Below are positions 43,673 through 53,054 of a DNA stretch of 64,000 nt, piece after piece. Location of the stretch: positions 992,001 to 1,056,000 of the forward strand of contig JAHBXB010000001.1 in assembly GCA_019636655.1 (NCBI GenBank), given 5' to 3'. Within the stretch, counting starts at the first letter, position 1; each line of letters opens with the position of its first letter. The notes beneath the pieces were generated by a model. That model saw only the letters and a list, made by a program, of their open reading frames with translations. It had not been told where the DNA came from and did not search any database. Position numbers and translations under genes: made by a program. Origin of the DNA: Phycisphaeraceae bacterium. GTDB taxonomy: Bacteria; Planctomycetota; Phycisphaerae; Phycisphaerales; UBA1924.

Positions 43673-46600
43673 TCATGTCGCGGGTGACGCCAGCATCCGC
43701 TCCGCAAACTCGATGGGGTGCAAGGCCGCGCGGCCTGTCCCATCGTGGATCTGGTGCCGACACGAGGTCCCCGGCGCGACCACGGTCTCGTCCGCCCCCG
43801 CGGCCCGCACCGGCGGAAACACACTCAACTCGCCGATCCGCATCGACAGGTCGTAGCGGTCGGCGGTGTAGCCGAAACTCCCGGCCATCCCGCAGCACCC
43901 GCTGTCGAGCACCCTCAGCCGCCCACCGACAAGCCTCCTGAGAAGCCGCTCGCTCGTCCCCACCCCCCACAGCGCCTTCTGGTGGCAATGACCATGCAGG
44001 AGCACCCCGGCGCCGGCTTCGGTCATCCCCTTGAACGCCTCCGGGCCGGGCACGGGGTGCCGGTCCCACAGCCGCTCCACAAAGTCCTCCACCAGCATCG
44101 CCTTCGCCGCGAGCCGTCCACGCAGCACTGGCGATGACTTGAGCTTGAGTTGCCGCCAATCGTCGGTCATCGCGCTCAGGCACGACGGCTCGACGACGAC
44201 AATCGCGGCGACAGAGTCGTCCTCGATCGCAGGCCGCAGCATCTCCATGGTCCGATCGGCGGTCTCGATCGCATCCTCCAGGAGCCCCGTCGAGATCATC
44301 GCACGCCCGCAGCACCCGCCCCACTGACCCTTGAGCCCCTTGGGGATCAGGTCGACCCCGTACCCAAGCGCCCCGAGCACATGTGCCGTGGCCATCCCGA
44401 TCGATGGCTCGTTGTACGCCGTGAAGCAGTCGGCAAACAGCACAACCCTCGGCGCTGCCGGTCGCGGATTCTCCGAGACCGCCGAGCCGCGCCTCCGCTC
44501 CAGCATCGAGTACAAAGATCGCCGGAACCGCGGCACATCCCGGCGACGGTCGATCCCCAGCACCCGCCGCGCCACCCACTTCGCGAGCGCCGTCGAGTTC
44601 ACCCAGTTGGCCAGCCCGGGCGTGAGCGAGCCGAGACGGTTCAGCACGCGCACGTGCCCGAACAGCCGGGCCGCAAGCGGCGGCCCGCCCGCCGCGAGGT
44701 ACCGCTGCGCCGTGTACTCCGCCTTCAGCCGCGCGATGTCGACGTTACTCGGGCACTCGCTCTTGCACGCCTTGCAGGACAGGCACAGGTGCAGCGTCTC
44801 CATCGTCCCCGCATCGTCCCACGCGGCGTCGCCCAACCTGCCGCTCGCAGCATCCCGGCCGATCTGCCCCGTAATCGCCAGCCGCAGCGCGTTGCCCCGC
44901 CCGCGTGTCGCATGGCGCTCGTCCATCGTCGCGCGGTACGACGGGCACATCGTCCCCCCGCTGGTCTTTCGGCACACGCCCGCGCCGTTGCACATCTCGA
45001 CGGCCCCGGCGAACCCGTGCTGATCCTCGTAGTCGAAGTACGTCTCGACCGCCGGCACACGCACCTCCGCGCCCACCGGGTTCACCCGCAGCCGCTGCGA
45101 GATGCTCTCAACCGGCCCCGCCCCCACGATGTTCCCCGGGTTCAACAGTCCCTTGGGATCAAACAGCCGCTTCACCTCCGCGAACGCCCTCATCAGTTCG
45201 GGCCCGAAGAACCGCTCCACCAGCGGCCCCCGCACCTTCCCATCCCCGTGCTCGCCGCTCATGATCCCGCCGCACGCCCGCGCCAGATCCGCCACCTCGA
45301 CCGCGATCGCCCGCATTATGTCGCGGTCCTTCTCCTCGTGGATGTCGATCATCGGCCGCACGTGCAGCACCCCGACGCTCGCGTGTGCCCAATACGCCGC
45401 CCGCGTGCCGTGCCGCGCCACGATCTTCTTGAACTCCCGCACGAACTCCCCCAACCGCTCCACGGGCACCGCGTTGTCCTCGACAAACGTGATCGGCTTG
45501 CGCTTCCCGGGAAGGCCGTGCAGCAGCGGCTCCCCGGCCCGCCGCAACTTCCACGCCGACAGCATCGCCGCCTCGTCGCTGTACACCGCCATCCCCGCGA
45601 ATCCCGCGAGCCCCCGCACCGCCTCCAACGCCCCGAAGCCCGCCGACACCTCCCTCGCCGCCTCCTCCCCGAACCCGAAGAACTCGACGTACAGCGCCGC
45701 CCGCGGCTGCCCGCCCCCCTCCTCGCTCGCCCCCGGCAACAGGTCCACGTACTTGCGGTACTCGATGTTCCCCCGCGCCGCCTCCAGCACCACATCGTCC
45801 AGCAGTTCCACCGCGCTCAACCCCCGCGCCAGCCCAACTCCCAGGATCGGCGTCACCGCGCCGATCGCCTCCTCCACCGATCCGAACGACACCACGGCCA
45901 GCCCGCGCGCCCGCGGAAACGGGTGCAGTTTCAGCCTCGCCCCCAGCGTCACCGCCAGCGTCCCCTCGCTCCCGCACAGCAGCCCGGACAGGTCGAGCGA
46001 CTCGGCCGTCGCCCCCGCCTCCAACTGGCCGAGGATCAGATCAAGCCCGTACCCCGCATTCCGGCGGATCGTCCGCGGAAACCGCTCGCGGATCAGCCCA
46101 GCCAGCGGCCGCACGATTCCGATGACCCCCTCCGCAAGCCGCCGCGCGACCCTGCTCCGCCGCCCGGCTCCCGGCTCCAGCACCACGCGCTCCCCGGTCG
46201 TCAGCATCACATCCAGCGCACTCAGGTTCTCGCTCGTCCGCCCGTACCGGATCGACCTCGCCCCCGCCGCGTTGTTCCCGATGCACCCCCCGATCGCCGC
46301 CTGGGCCACTGTGGCCGGATCCGGAGCGAAGAACAGCCCTGTCCGCCTCCGTGCCAACTCCCGATTGAGTTCATCAACCACCACCCCCGGCTCGACCTCA
46401 ACTTCCGCGATCCCTCCCCCCTCTCCCGCCGGCCTGACCTCTCCGATGCCCCGGCACCTCGCGGACAAGTCCATCACCACCGCGTGCCCCGTCGCTTGCC
46501 CGGCAAGGCTCGTCCCCCCGCCCCGCGGCAGCAGCGCTACTCCGCGCTCGCCGCAATACCGCACCACCCTCGCCGCCTCGTCGATCGACCCCGGCACCAC

Positions 46601-46798
46601 CACCCCGATCGGCTCCACTTGGTACAGCGATGCATCCGTCGCGTACAGCATCCGGCTGTGCTCGTCGAACCGCACCTGCTCAGAGCGCCCCTCCGCCGCG
46701 CCCGGCCCACCGGCCTCGGCCAAGAGCCGTCGCAGATCCGCGCCGATCGTCTCGCGATCCTGCTCCGCCCGGTTGTTCAGCACTCTCAACTGGGACAT
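43673..46798 (-). CDS. FAD-linked 2-hydroxyacid dehydrogenase fused to Fe-S and CCG domains (YdiJ-like)
   Basis: 1041 residues from MSQLRVLN at 46798. The N-terminal half is an FAD-binding PCMH domain (PRGGGTSLAGQATGHAVVMD; GGCIGNNAAGARSIRYG) and a GlcD-type C-terminal oxidase domain. Residues ~600-690 carry two Fe-S sites: CNGAGVC...MCP and CLSCKACKSECP. The end holds two CCG motifs (WGGCCGRA near 826, DSGCCGMAG near 965), as in GlcF/HdrB. Such fusions oxidise D-2-hydroxyglutarate or D-lactate and pass electrons to the respiratory chain. The substrate is not certain. Confidence 0.9.
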   Translation of the reverse strand: MSQLRVLNNRAEQDRETIGADLRRLLAEAGGPGAAEGRSEQVRFDEHSRMLYATDASLYQVEPIGVVVPGSIDEAARVVRYCGERGVALLPRGGGTSLAGQATGHAVVMDLSARCRGIGEVRPAGEGGGIAEVEVEPGVVVDELNRELARRRTGLFFAPDPATVAQAAIGGCIGNNAAGARSIRYGRTSENLSALDVMLTTGERVVLEPGAGRRSRVARRLAEGVIGIVRPLAGLIRERFPRTIRRNAGYGLDLILGQLEAGATAESLDLSGLLCGSEGTLAVTLGARLKLHPFPRARGLAVVSFGSVEEAIGAVTPILGVGLARGLSAVELLDDVVLEAARGNIEYRKYVDLLPGASEEGGGQPRAALYVEFFGFGEEAAREVSAGFGALEAVRGLAGFAGMAVYSDEAAMLSAWKLRRAGEPLLHGLPGKRKPITFVEDNAVPVERLGEFVREFKKIVARHGTRAAYWAHASVGVLHVRPMIDIHEEKDRDIMRAIAVEVADLARACGGIMSGEHGDGKVRGPLVERFFGPELMRAFAEVKRLFDPKGLLNPGNIVGAGPVESISQRLRVNPVGAEVRVPAVETYFDYEDQHGFAGAVEMCNGAGVCRKTSGGTMCPSYRATMDERHATRGRGNALRLAITGQIGRDAASGRLGDAAWDDAGTMETLHLCLSCKACKSECPSNVDIARLKAEYTAQRYLAAGGPPLAARLFGHVRVLNRLGSLTPGLANWVNSTALAKWVARRVLGIDRRRDVPRFRRSLYSMLERRRGSAVSENPRPAAPRVVLFADCFTAYNEPSIGMATAHVLGALGYGVDLIPKGLKGQWGGCCGRAMISTGLLEDAIETADRTMEMLRPAIEDDSVAAIVVVEPSCLSAMTDDWRQLKLKSSPVLRGRLAAKAMLVEDFVERLWDRHPVPGPEAFKGMTEAGAGVLLHGHCHQKALWGVGTSERLLRRLVGGRLRVLDSGCCGMAGSFGYTADRYDLSMRIGELSVFPPVRAAGADETVVAPGTSCRHQIHDGTGRAALHPIEFAERMLASPAT

Positions 46799-46984
46799 GG
46801 CCGCTCCGTGCACGCCGCCCCGCTCCGCGCCCTTGGCCCCGGGACGAACCGCCGACTATATCGTGCACCGCCATCCGCGTTACACGCGCGTTACGGAACC
46901 CTCCACCGCCCCATCGGTCCAAGCCAGTAGACTGAGCGACGTCGCGCCGACGCGCCCGCCCCCCACCTCCACGGAGTGTCCGTC

Positions 46985-49198
46985 ATGCGATCACCCACCC
47001 TGCCCAGGCACGCCCGTCGCGTCGCCATCCTGCTCTCACTCGCCGGCCTCGCCCTCTCGACCTCGGCCGCCCAGGCCCAGAACTCCGCCCGCTCCGCCGC
47101 GGCGTCTTCGGCCCTCACCGCCGATGCTCTCGCGGACGATTCCCTCCCCATCCGCCGCATCACCCTCTACCGCTCCGGCGTCGGCTTCTTCCAGCGCGAT
47201 GGCGCAATCTCCGGCGACACCAAGGTGCAGCTCCGGTTCAAGATCGATCAGGTCAATGACATCCTCAAGTCCCTTGTCCTGCTCGATCTTGGCGGCGGCC
47301 GGATCGACGCCGTCTCCTACGCCTCCAAGGACCCACTGGACCGCCGCCTCGCCTCCTTCGGAATCAACATCGCCGACAACCCCTCCGCCGGTGAGATCCT
47401 CAGCCGTCTCCGCGGCACCCCCGTCAGCCTGACCACACCCGGCGGCCAGGTCTCGGGAACGGTCATGAACGTGGAACGCCGACCCACCGTGTTCCCCGGC
47501 TCCCCCGGCTCGCAGACCTCTGTCCACGACCTGCCGTGGATCAACCTCATCACCCCCGCCGGGATCCGCTCGGTCGACCTGACGAGCGTCTCGGGCTTCT
47601 CGATCGACGACCGCTCCCTCGCCGACGAACTCTCCAAGGCCCTCGCCGCCCTCGCCGAGTACCGCGCCGAGAACGCCAAGACCGTCGACCTCTCCTTCTC
47701 GGGCGACGGCTCCCGGCGCGTCGTCGTTGCCTACGTCCACGAGATGCCGGTGTGGAAGACCTCCTACCGCCTCATCCTGCCGGATTCTTCCGGCTCCGCG
47801 GCCATCCACGGCTGGGCGATCGTCGAGAACACCACCGACCAGGACTGGACCGACGTCCGCCTGTCCCTCGTCGCGGGCAGGCCGGTCTCGTTCCAGATGG
47901 ACCTCTACGAGCCCCTCTATGCACCGCGCCCGACCATTCCCGTGCCGATGGTCGCCGGCGTCATGCCGAGGCAATACCAGCTCGGCGCCAACATGCAGCT
48001 GCTCAGTGCGATGGAGCGCGCGGCAGACAGAGAGGTCCTTGCCGACGCCGCCCCGGCTCCGGCGGCGGCCAAGTCCGTTGGCGGTCAACTCTCCAGCAGA
48101 GCGGGGAGGGGCTTCGTAAGAGCCGAGAATGAGAAGGAGCTCAGAACGGCCTACGGCGTTTCGCTGGATGACATGAGAACCGGCTCCGCCGCGGCCCAGG
48201 CCCAGGGAACCGAGGTCGGCGAGATCTTCCAGTACGAGCTCGCCAACCCGGTCACCATCGAGCGCCAGCGCTCCGCCATGATCCCCATCGTCACCTCCCC
48301 CGTTCAGGCCCGGCGCGTCAGCATCTTCAATATCACCGACGGCTCCGACCACCCGATGCGCGGCGTCGAGGTCAAGAACACCACCGACCTGCAACTCCTC
48401 CCAGGTCCGATCGCGGTCTTCGAGGGCTCCAGCGGCGGGTCGGGGGAGGGCTCCTCCTCCTACGCAGGCGACGCCGAGGTCGGGCACATCCCCCCCGGAG
48501 CCACGCGGCTGCTCGCGTACGCCGTGGACCTCGATGTCCAGGCCATCACCAAGCCCGAGAGCACCCAGACCGTCTCGAAAGTCAGGATCGTCGACGGCGT
48601 CTTCGAACAGACAATCAAGCAGCGCAACTCGATCACCTACGCCTTCGACAATAAGGACCTCAAGCGGGCCCGCACCGTGCTGGTCGAGTCCCCGCGTCTG
48701 CCAGGCTGGGACCTCTCCGAACCCAAGAAGCCCCTCGAGACCACCCAGAACCTCTACCGCTTCGAGATCCCGTTGGAGCCGGGCAAGACCGGCAGCCTCA
48801 GCGTGATCCAGGAGCGCACCGACCTCAGCCGCGCCGCGATCACCTCGTTCGACCTCGCGACGCTCCTCGCCTGGCGGCAGGACGGCAAACTCTCCGAGGA
48901 CGCCCTCAAAGCCTTCCGCGACGCGGCGGCCCGCCAGTCGCTCATCAACGACTCCGAACGCGCCATTGCCGAGATCGACCGCGAGGTCCAGTCGATCAGC
49001 CAGGACCAGGGCCGCATCCGCGAAAACATGAAGACGGTCGACCGGAACACGGACCTGTACCGCCGTTACGCCACCAAGCTCAACGACCAGGAGTCCAGCC
49101 TCGAAGCCCTCGCAACACGCAGGGCCGACGAACAGACGCGCCTGGAGCAGCGGCGCCGGGATCTCGCCACCTTCCTCAAAGGCCTGAACGTCGATTGA
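46985..49198 (+). CDS. DUF4139-domain secreted protein
   Basis: 737 residues. The ATG at 46985 follows CGGAG at good distance; a GTG nine bases earlier is less likely. A signal peptide ends at AQAQ. RRITLYRSGVGFFQRDG near residue 55 and VWKTSYRLIL with WAIVENTTDQDWTDVRLSLVAGRP are the DUF4139 (MuiA-like) hallmarks. The C-terminal ~110 residues are a predicted coiled coil (SERAIAEIDREVQSISQDQ). The family is linked to envelope or exopolysaccharide phenotypes, with no known reaction. It is convergent with the pseudopilin gene behind it. Confidence 0.83.
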   Translation: MRSPTLPRHARRVAILLSLAGLALSTSAAQAQNSARSAAASSALTADALADDSLPIRRITLYRSGVGFFQRDGAISGDTKVQLRFKIDQVNDILKSLVLLDLGGGRIDAVSYASKDPLDRRLASFGINIADNPSAGEILSRLRGTPVSLTTPGGQVSGTVMNVERRPTVFPGSPGSQTSVHDLPWINLITPAGIRSVDLTSVSGFSIDDRSLADELSKALAALAEYRAENAKTVDLSFSGDGSRRVVVAYVHEMPVWKTSYRLILPDSSGSAAIHGWAIVENTTDQDWTDVRLSLVAGRPVSFQMDLYEPLYAPRPTIPVPMVAGVMPRQYQLGANMQLLSAMERAADREVLADAAPAPAAAKSVGGQLSSRAGRGFVRAENEKELRTAYGVSLDDMRTGSAAAQAQGTEVGEIFQYELANPVTIERQRSAMIPIVTSPVQARRVSIFNITDGSDHPMRGVEVKNTTDLQLLPGPIAVFEGSSGGSGEGSSSYAGDAEVGHIPPGATRLLAYAVDLDVQAITKPESTQTVSKVRIVDGVFEQTIKQRNSITYAFDNKDLKRARTVLVESPRLPGWDLSEPKKPLETTQNLYRFEIPLEPGKTGSLSVIQERTDLSRAAITSFDLATLLAWRQDGKLSEDALKAFRDAAARQSLINDSERAIAEIDREVQSISQDQGRIRENMKTVDRNTDLYRRYATKLNDQESSLEALATRRADEQTRLEQRRRDLATFLKGLNVD

Positions 49199-49247
49199 CC
49201 CCCTGTCCCTTCCACGCTTCCGCCCTGCTTTGCAACTCGGCCAATGA

Positions 49248-49277
49248 CAAGGGCCCGCTCGTGAGAGCGGGCCCTTG
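49248..49277. terminator. Bidirectional hairpin between convergent genes
   Basis: Perfect 13-bp stem CAAGGGCCCGCTC/GAGCGGGCCCTTG with a GTGA tetraloop, 50 bases past the DUF4139 stop and 33 bases from the pseudopilin stop. No T-run on either strand, but symmetry and placement favour an mRNA end for both. Confidence 0.7.
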
Positions 49278-49309
49278 CGGTATGAACTCAAACTATCCGA
49301 ACCGGGGAC

Positions 49310-50335
49310 TTAGTCAGCCCAGAGATTCGTGGCCGTGCCCGTGGCGTTACGGGTGAGTGCCGCGTTTCCGGAGCTCGGCAGGTTCGCAACCGGCATCAGG
49401 AAGTTGTTCGACTTGAGCTGCGGATTCGTCTGGCCCGACTCCGCGCCAGCCTCATCCTGCTCGTCAATGAACAGGTTATCCATCACCGTCAGCGGGTTCT
49501 GGTTGCCCGTGCGGCGATAGGTCACGCCATCCGGCGACGGCTTGGTCTCAAAGTTGACGTGGCCGTCGTTGTAGCCGATGTTGCCTTCCCACGTGTTCTT
49601 GCCGCCGTGGATCAGCAGCGACTGGGACGACTGGCCTGGGATTGCGGTATTGGTGGTGGGGTTCAGCGTATATCGACCGGAAGCGGGGTACGCCGTCTCC
49701 ACAAAGCCCGGGCCGCGGTTGCCAAAGACCGCCTCGGTCGTCGCGAACGTGTTCTGCCACTTCGAAAGACGCCTGCCAAGCGGAATCTGGTGGGCATAGG
49801 ACTGGTGTGCCACCGGATTGCCGGAGTTCGGCAATCCGCTGTCCCGGCGCCGATAGGCGGTGCCGTTATCCAGGGGCGTCCCAGCAAAGCCGGGATCCCA
49901 CAGGGCGCCCGACCCGTCATTCGGCACTCCGCCAGCCAAGCCGGCAGACTGCGGATTGGAGAACTGGTAGTTATCATCCTTCTTGACCTGGCCGGTGTTT
50001 GCTTCCGCCGGGGAGATGCACAACTCGGTGGCGACCGATCCATTGAAGATCAGCACCGACAGGATGTTGCCGGTGTTGTCCTTCGACTGCGTCGCATTCG
50101 CGGCGATGGTCGAGTTGTTCGCATCCAGCCGGCTGGGGAGCGGGTACGAGTCGCCGTTGTTGTTCGAGAACACGATCATCGACTGAACGATGCCGCGAAC
50201 CTGCGTCGCATCCTTGAGCTGGCGGGCCGAGGCGCGAGCCTTGCCAAGGGCCGGCAGCAGGATGCCGACGAGCAGGGCGATGATCGCGATGACCACCAGC
50301 AGTTCGATCAGCGTAAAGCCACGATTCTTCTTCAT
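49310..50335 (-). CDS. Type II secretion-like pseudopilin (orphan)
   Basis: 341 residues from [13 protein letters not shown] at 50335 with GGAGAATC upstream. The leader is only six residues, cut after Gly, Glu at +5. The helix is followed by a large head of ~300 residues that is rich in Asn, Gly and Ser, with NIGYNDGHVNF near residue 255, a trace of the DGH box of planctomycete H-x9-DG pseudopilins. No secretion genes adjoin. Function is unknown. Confidence 0.88.
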   Translation of the reverse strand: MKKNRGFTLIELLVVIAIIALLVGILLPALGKARASARQLKDATQVRGIVQSMIVFSNNNGDSYPLPSRLDANNSTIAANATQSKDNTGNILSVLIFNGSVATELCISPAEANTGQVKKDDNYQFSNPQSAGLAGGVPNDGSGALWDPGFAGTPLDNGTAYRRRDSGLPNSGNPVAHQSYAHQIPLGRRLSKWQNTFATTEAVFGNRGPGFVETAYPASGRYTLNPTTNTAIPGQSSQSLLIHGGKNTWEGNIGYNDGHVNFETKPSPDGVTYRRTGNQNPLTVMDNLFIDEQDEAGAESGQTNPQLKSNNFLMPVANLPSSGNAALTRNATGTATNLWAD

Positions 50336-50840
50336 CCGCGATTCTCCAGAAATGGGGACTTGGGGAACTCGTTCATCACTCGCCCGGCTCAAGCGTTCGG
50401 CACCGTGCCGCCGCCCGATCCGAGCCAACTGGTTCAAGACGCACACCTCACCAGGCGCTCTCTGCCTGCACGACGACCCAATCGATCGATGATCGCGCAA
50501 ACACCATTACACCCGGCTTGTTCTGACCCGACCCGGCCGCTCCCGAACCGCTCCTCCAACGAGGCTCCCGATTCGTGGGCCAATCAGATTGTCGGTGTGG
50601 GTACGTCCTCAGTCGCGAATGATGCGGGCGGCCGAATACCGCCATGAGGTCGATTCGTACATGGATATGGCGACGCGGGTCGCAACCACACCTGCCTGCA
50701 CGTGCAAGATCCGCACACAATACACGGTATGATGCGTCTGTCAAGCCCCTGCGGTTCCAAGGGATGGGTTCCCTGGGACCAAAAATTCATGTTACCCTCC
50801 ATGTCCGATACACCAACTTGATGCCGTACACGGAGTCCTC
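50336..50840. other. 505-bp gap between pseudopilin and RidA genes
   Basis: No gene is supported on either strand. It holds the promoter at 50717-50744 for the pseudopilin gene, so most of the gap would be that gene's ~375-base leader. I see no conserved RNA class in it. The plus-strand promoter of the RidA gene must lie here too but was not found. Confidence 0.5.
50717..50744 (-). promoter_or_regulatory. Sigma70-type promoter of the orphan pseudopilin gene
   Basis: Minus strand: TTGACA (50744-50739, perfect consensus), 16-nt spacer, TATTGT (50722-50717, four of six). It points at the pseudopilin gene whose ATG is at 50335, leaving a leader of about 375 bases. Confidence 0.55.
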
Positions 50841-51320
50841 GTGAGCACCGCCGAAGCCCGACTCGCCGCCCTGGGGATCTCTCTACCCGTTCCAGCATCC
50901 CCCGTCGCCGCGTACATCCCGACCCGGCTGGTTCCCCTCGGTCCATCCTCCGGGCTCCTCTTCGTCTCCGGCCAGATCCCCCTTCGCGATGGCCGGATGC
51001 TCGCCGCGGGACTGGTCCCCAGCCAGGTCCCGCTCGAAACCGCCCGCGAGTGCGCCCGCCAGTGCGTCCTGAACGGCCTCGCCGCGGCGAAGGCCGCCCT
51101 CGGCTCCCTTGACCGGATCGAGGCCGTTGTCCGGGTCGGGTGCTTCGTCGCCTGCGAGCCGACCTTCACCGACCAACCCAAGGTCGCTAACGGGGCCAGC
51201 GAACTGCTCGTCGAGGTCTTCGGCGATGCGGGCCGGCACGCCCGCGCGGCGGTCGGCGCCCCCTCCCTCCCGCTCAACGCGCCCGTTGAGGTCGAGTTCA
51301 TCTTTCAGGTCAGGACCTAG
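50841..51320 (+). CDS. RidA (YjgF/UK114) family protein
   Basis: 159 residues from a GTG at 50841 with CGGAG upstream. The N-terminal AEARLAALGISLP lead marks the longer RidA subgroup. LLFVSGQIPLRDG, ECARQCVLNGLAAAKAALG and the C-terminal RAAVGAPSLPLNAPVEVEF are family boxes, including the Arg and Glu of the active cleft. RidA enzymes hydrolyse reactive enamine/imine intermediates from PLP enzymes; subgroup members may do something else. Its TAG stop shares a CTAG with the convergent ligase gene. Confidence 0.87.
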   Translation: MSTAEARLAALGISLPVPASPVAAYIPTRLVPLGPSSGLLFVSGQIPLRDGRMLAAGLVPSQVPLETARECARQCVLNGLAAAKAALGSLDRIEAVVRVGCFVACEPTFTDQPKVANGASELLVEVFGDAGRHARAAVGAPSLPLNAPVEVEFIFQVRT

Positions 51321-52867
51321 GCCGGAGGGTTCACGAGCGCCTTCAGGTCCTTGCGGCTCACCTTGCCGGTCGCGGTCCGCGGCAGGGTGTCGACGCACCG
51401 CACCTCCGCCGGCACCTTGTACCCCGCCAGGTGCTCGCGGCACCATGACAGAATCGCCAGCTCATCGAACGGGACCTTCGTCTCGGCGCCGGCCTCCTCG
51501 CCGGCGGCCTCTTTCATCTCGACGAACGCCACCGGGACCTCGCCGCGGAGCGGGTCGGCCATCCCAATCACCCCCGAGTCCTTCACCGAGGGATGCCGGT
51601 TGAGCACCTCCTCGATCTCCCGCGGGAAGACGTTCTCGCCGGCGATGATCAGCATCTCCTTGATGCGGCCGGTGATGTACAGGTGCCCGTCGTGGTCGAA
51701 CTTCGCGATGTCGCCCGATCGGAGATAGCCCCGACTATCGAAGAGCGCGGCGGTCAACTCCGGCAGCCGGTAGTACCCCGGTGTGACATTGGGACCGGCA
51801 ATCCGCAGCTCGCCCTCCTGCCCGATCGGCACGTCCCGCTCGGTCGCCACATCGACGATCCGCTGGCATACCCGCGGCATCGCCTTGCCAACCGACCGGG
51901 GCCTTGCCTCGAAAGGACGGCACCAGTTGGTCGCCGGCCCCGTCTCGGTCATGCCGAACCCCTCGTTGAGCGTGACATGGAAGCGGGCCTTGAACCCCTC
52001 GGCCACGGCAACAGGCAGCGGCTCGCCGCCGGAGACCGTGTACCGAAGCGAAGCAAAGTCCGCGGGCTCGGCGTCCTTCACGTGCAGCATCGCGTTGTAC
52101 ATCGACGGCACCGCGATCATGCACGTCGGCCGGTGCTCCCGCAGCAGTTTCACCAGCCGCGACGGGACGAACCTCGCCGTGTACACGACCTTGCACCCCA
52201 CCGTGAGCGGGAGCAGCGTGAGCGCGGTCATTCCGAACGAGTGGAACTGCGGCAGCACCCCCAGCAGCGAATCGCGATCCGAGAAGTCGACGTGCTCGAC
52301 GATCTGCCGGATGTTCGCGGTGATGTTGCCGTGGGTGAGCATCACCCCCTTGGGCTTGCCCGTCGTGCCGGAGGTGTACAGCAGCAGCGCGACAGCCTCA
52401 TCGGGCGTCACCGCGGGCCAGTGCATCTCAGGCACGCCGCTGAATCCGATGTCCTCGATGCGGATCAGGTGCTTCACCGGCGGCGCCCCGCCGCCACCGC
52501 CCTTCGGGGCGTACAGGCACTCGTCCGCCGTCGATCCCATGAAGTCGAGCATCGCCTGCGTCGTGACCACCGTGTCCGCGCCGCAGTCGGCGATAACGTA
52601 GCTCAGTTCCTCGGGCTTGAGCAGGTAGTTCAGCGGGACGACGGTCTTCCCGATCATCCACGCGGCCAGCGCCGCGATGGGCGTCGCCGCGCTGGTGGGC
52701 AGCAGAAGGGCGACCGTGTCCGACTCGGTCGTCTCCTTGAGGTGCGCTGCAACGTGGAGCGCCGCGACCAGCAACTGCCCACGCGTGAGCATCCGCCTGT
52801 CGTCGACCGTCGCGACTCTCCGCGGGGCCCGGAGGCAGCAACGGATGATGGGCCAGTGGATTGACAT
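51317..52867 (-). CDS. AMP-forming acyl-CoA synthetase
   Basis: 516 residues from MSIHWPII at 52867; the frame continues upstream without a ribosome site. Adenylation motifs run in order: LLYTSGTTGKPKGVML, QFHSFGMTA, VSGGEPLP, NEGFGMTETGPA, RSGDIAKFDHDG, GRIKEMLIIAGENVFPREIE and the catalytic Lys in ATGKVSRKDL. It activates a carboxylic acid, most likely a medium or long fatty acid, to its CoA or ACP thioester. A Gly-rich loop near residue 130 is unusual. Confidence 0.9.
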   Translation of the reverse strand: MSIHWPIIRCCLRAPRRVATVDDRRMLTRGQLLVAALHVAAHLKETTESDTVALLLPTSAATPIAALAAWMIGKTVVPLNYLLKPEELSYVIADCGADTVVTTQAMLDFMGSTADECLYAPKGGGGGAPPVKHLIRIEDIGFSGVPEMHWPAVTPDEAVALLLYTSGTTGKPKGVMLTHGNITANIRQIVEHVDFSDRDSLLGVLPQFHSFGMTALTLLPLTVGCKVVYTARFVPSRLVKLLREHRPTCMIAVPSMYNAMLHVKDAEPADFASLRYTVSGGEPLPVAVAEGFKARFHVTLNEGFGMTETGPATNWCRPFEARPRSVGKAMPRVCQRIVDVATERDVPIGQEGELRIAGPNVTPGYYRLPELTAALFDSRGYLRSGDIAKFDHDGHLYITGRIKEMLIIAGENVFPREIEEVLNRHPSVKDSGVIGMADPLRGEVPVAFVEMKEAAGEEAGAETKVPFDELAILSWCREHLAGYKVPAEVRCVDTLPRTATGKVSRKDLKALVNPPA

Positions 52868-53054
52868 CGCCGTATAGGGCCCTCTCCAGCACCCCCCCGG
52901 CCCCGCCCGCCAGGCCGCGGGCCCGGGCAGGATAAGAACCGCCGAATCATGGCGTGAGCCGCACGCCCTTGCCGATACGGTACCGCAAATCGGCACTCGC
53001 AGCCCGTGTTCGCCACAACGCCGGCGCGTGCCGCACCGCAAGGATCTGCGCCCC

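Noticed and set aside
44150-46930. A plus-strand open frame of 926 codons opposite the FAD/Fe-S dehydrogenase
   Set aside because: Its product is mostly Arg, Pro and His, the mark of an antisense shadow; the minus-strand protein has clear FAD, Fe-S and CCG motifs.
50448-50744. 98-codon minus-strand frame in the gap upstream of the orphan pseudopilin
   Set aside because: Its start overlaps the -35 box of the likely promoter, it has no ribosome site, and its composition looks non-coding.
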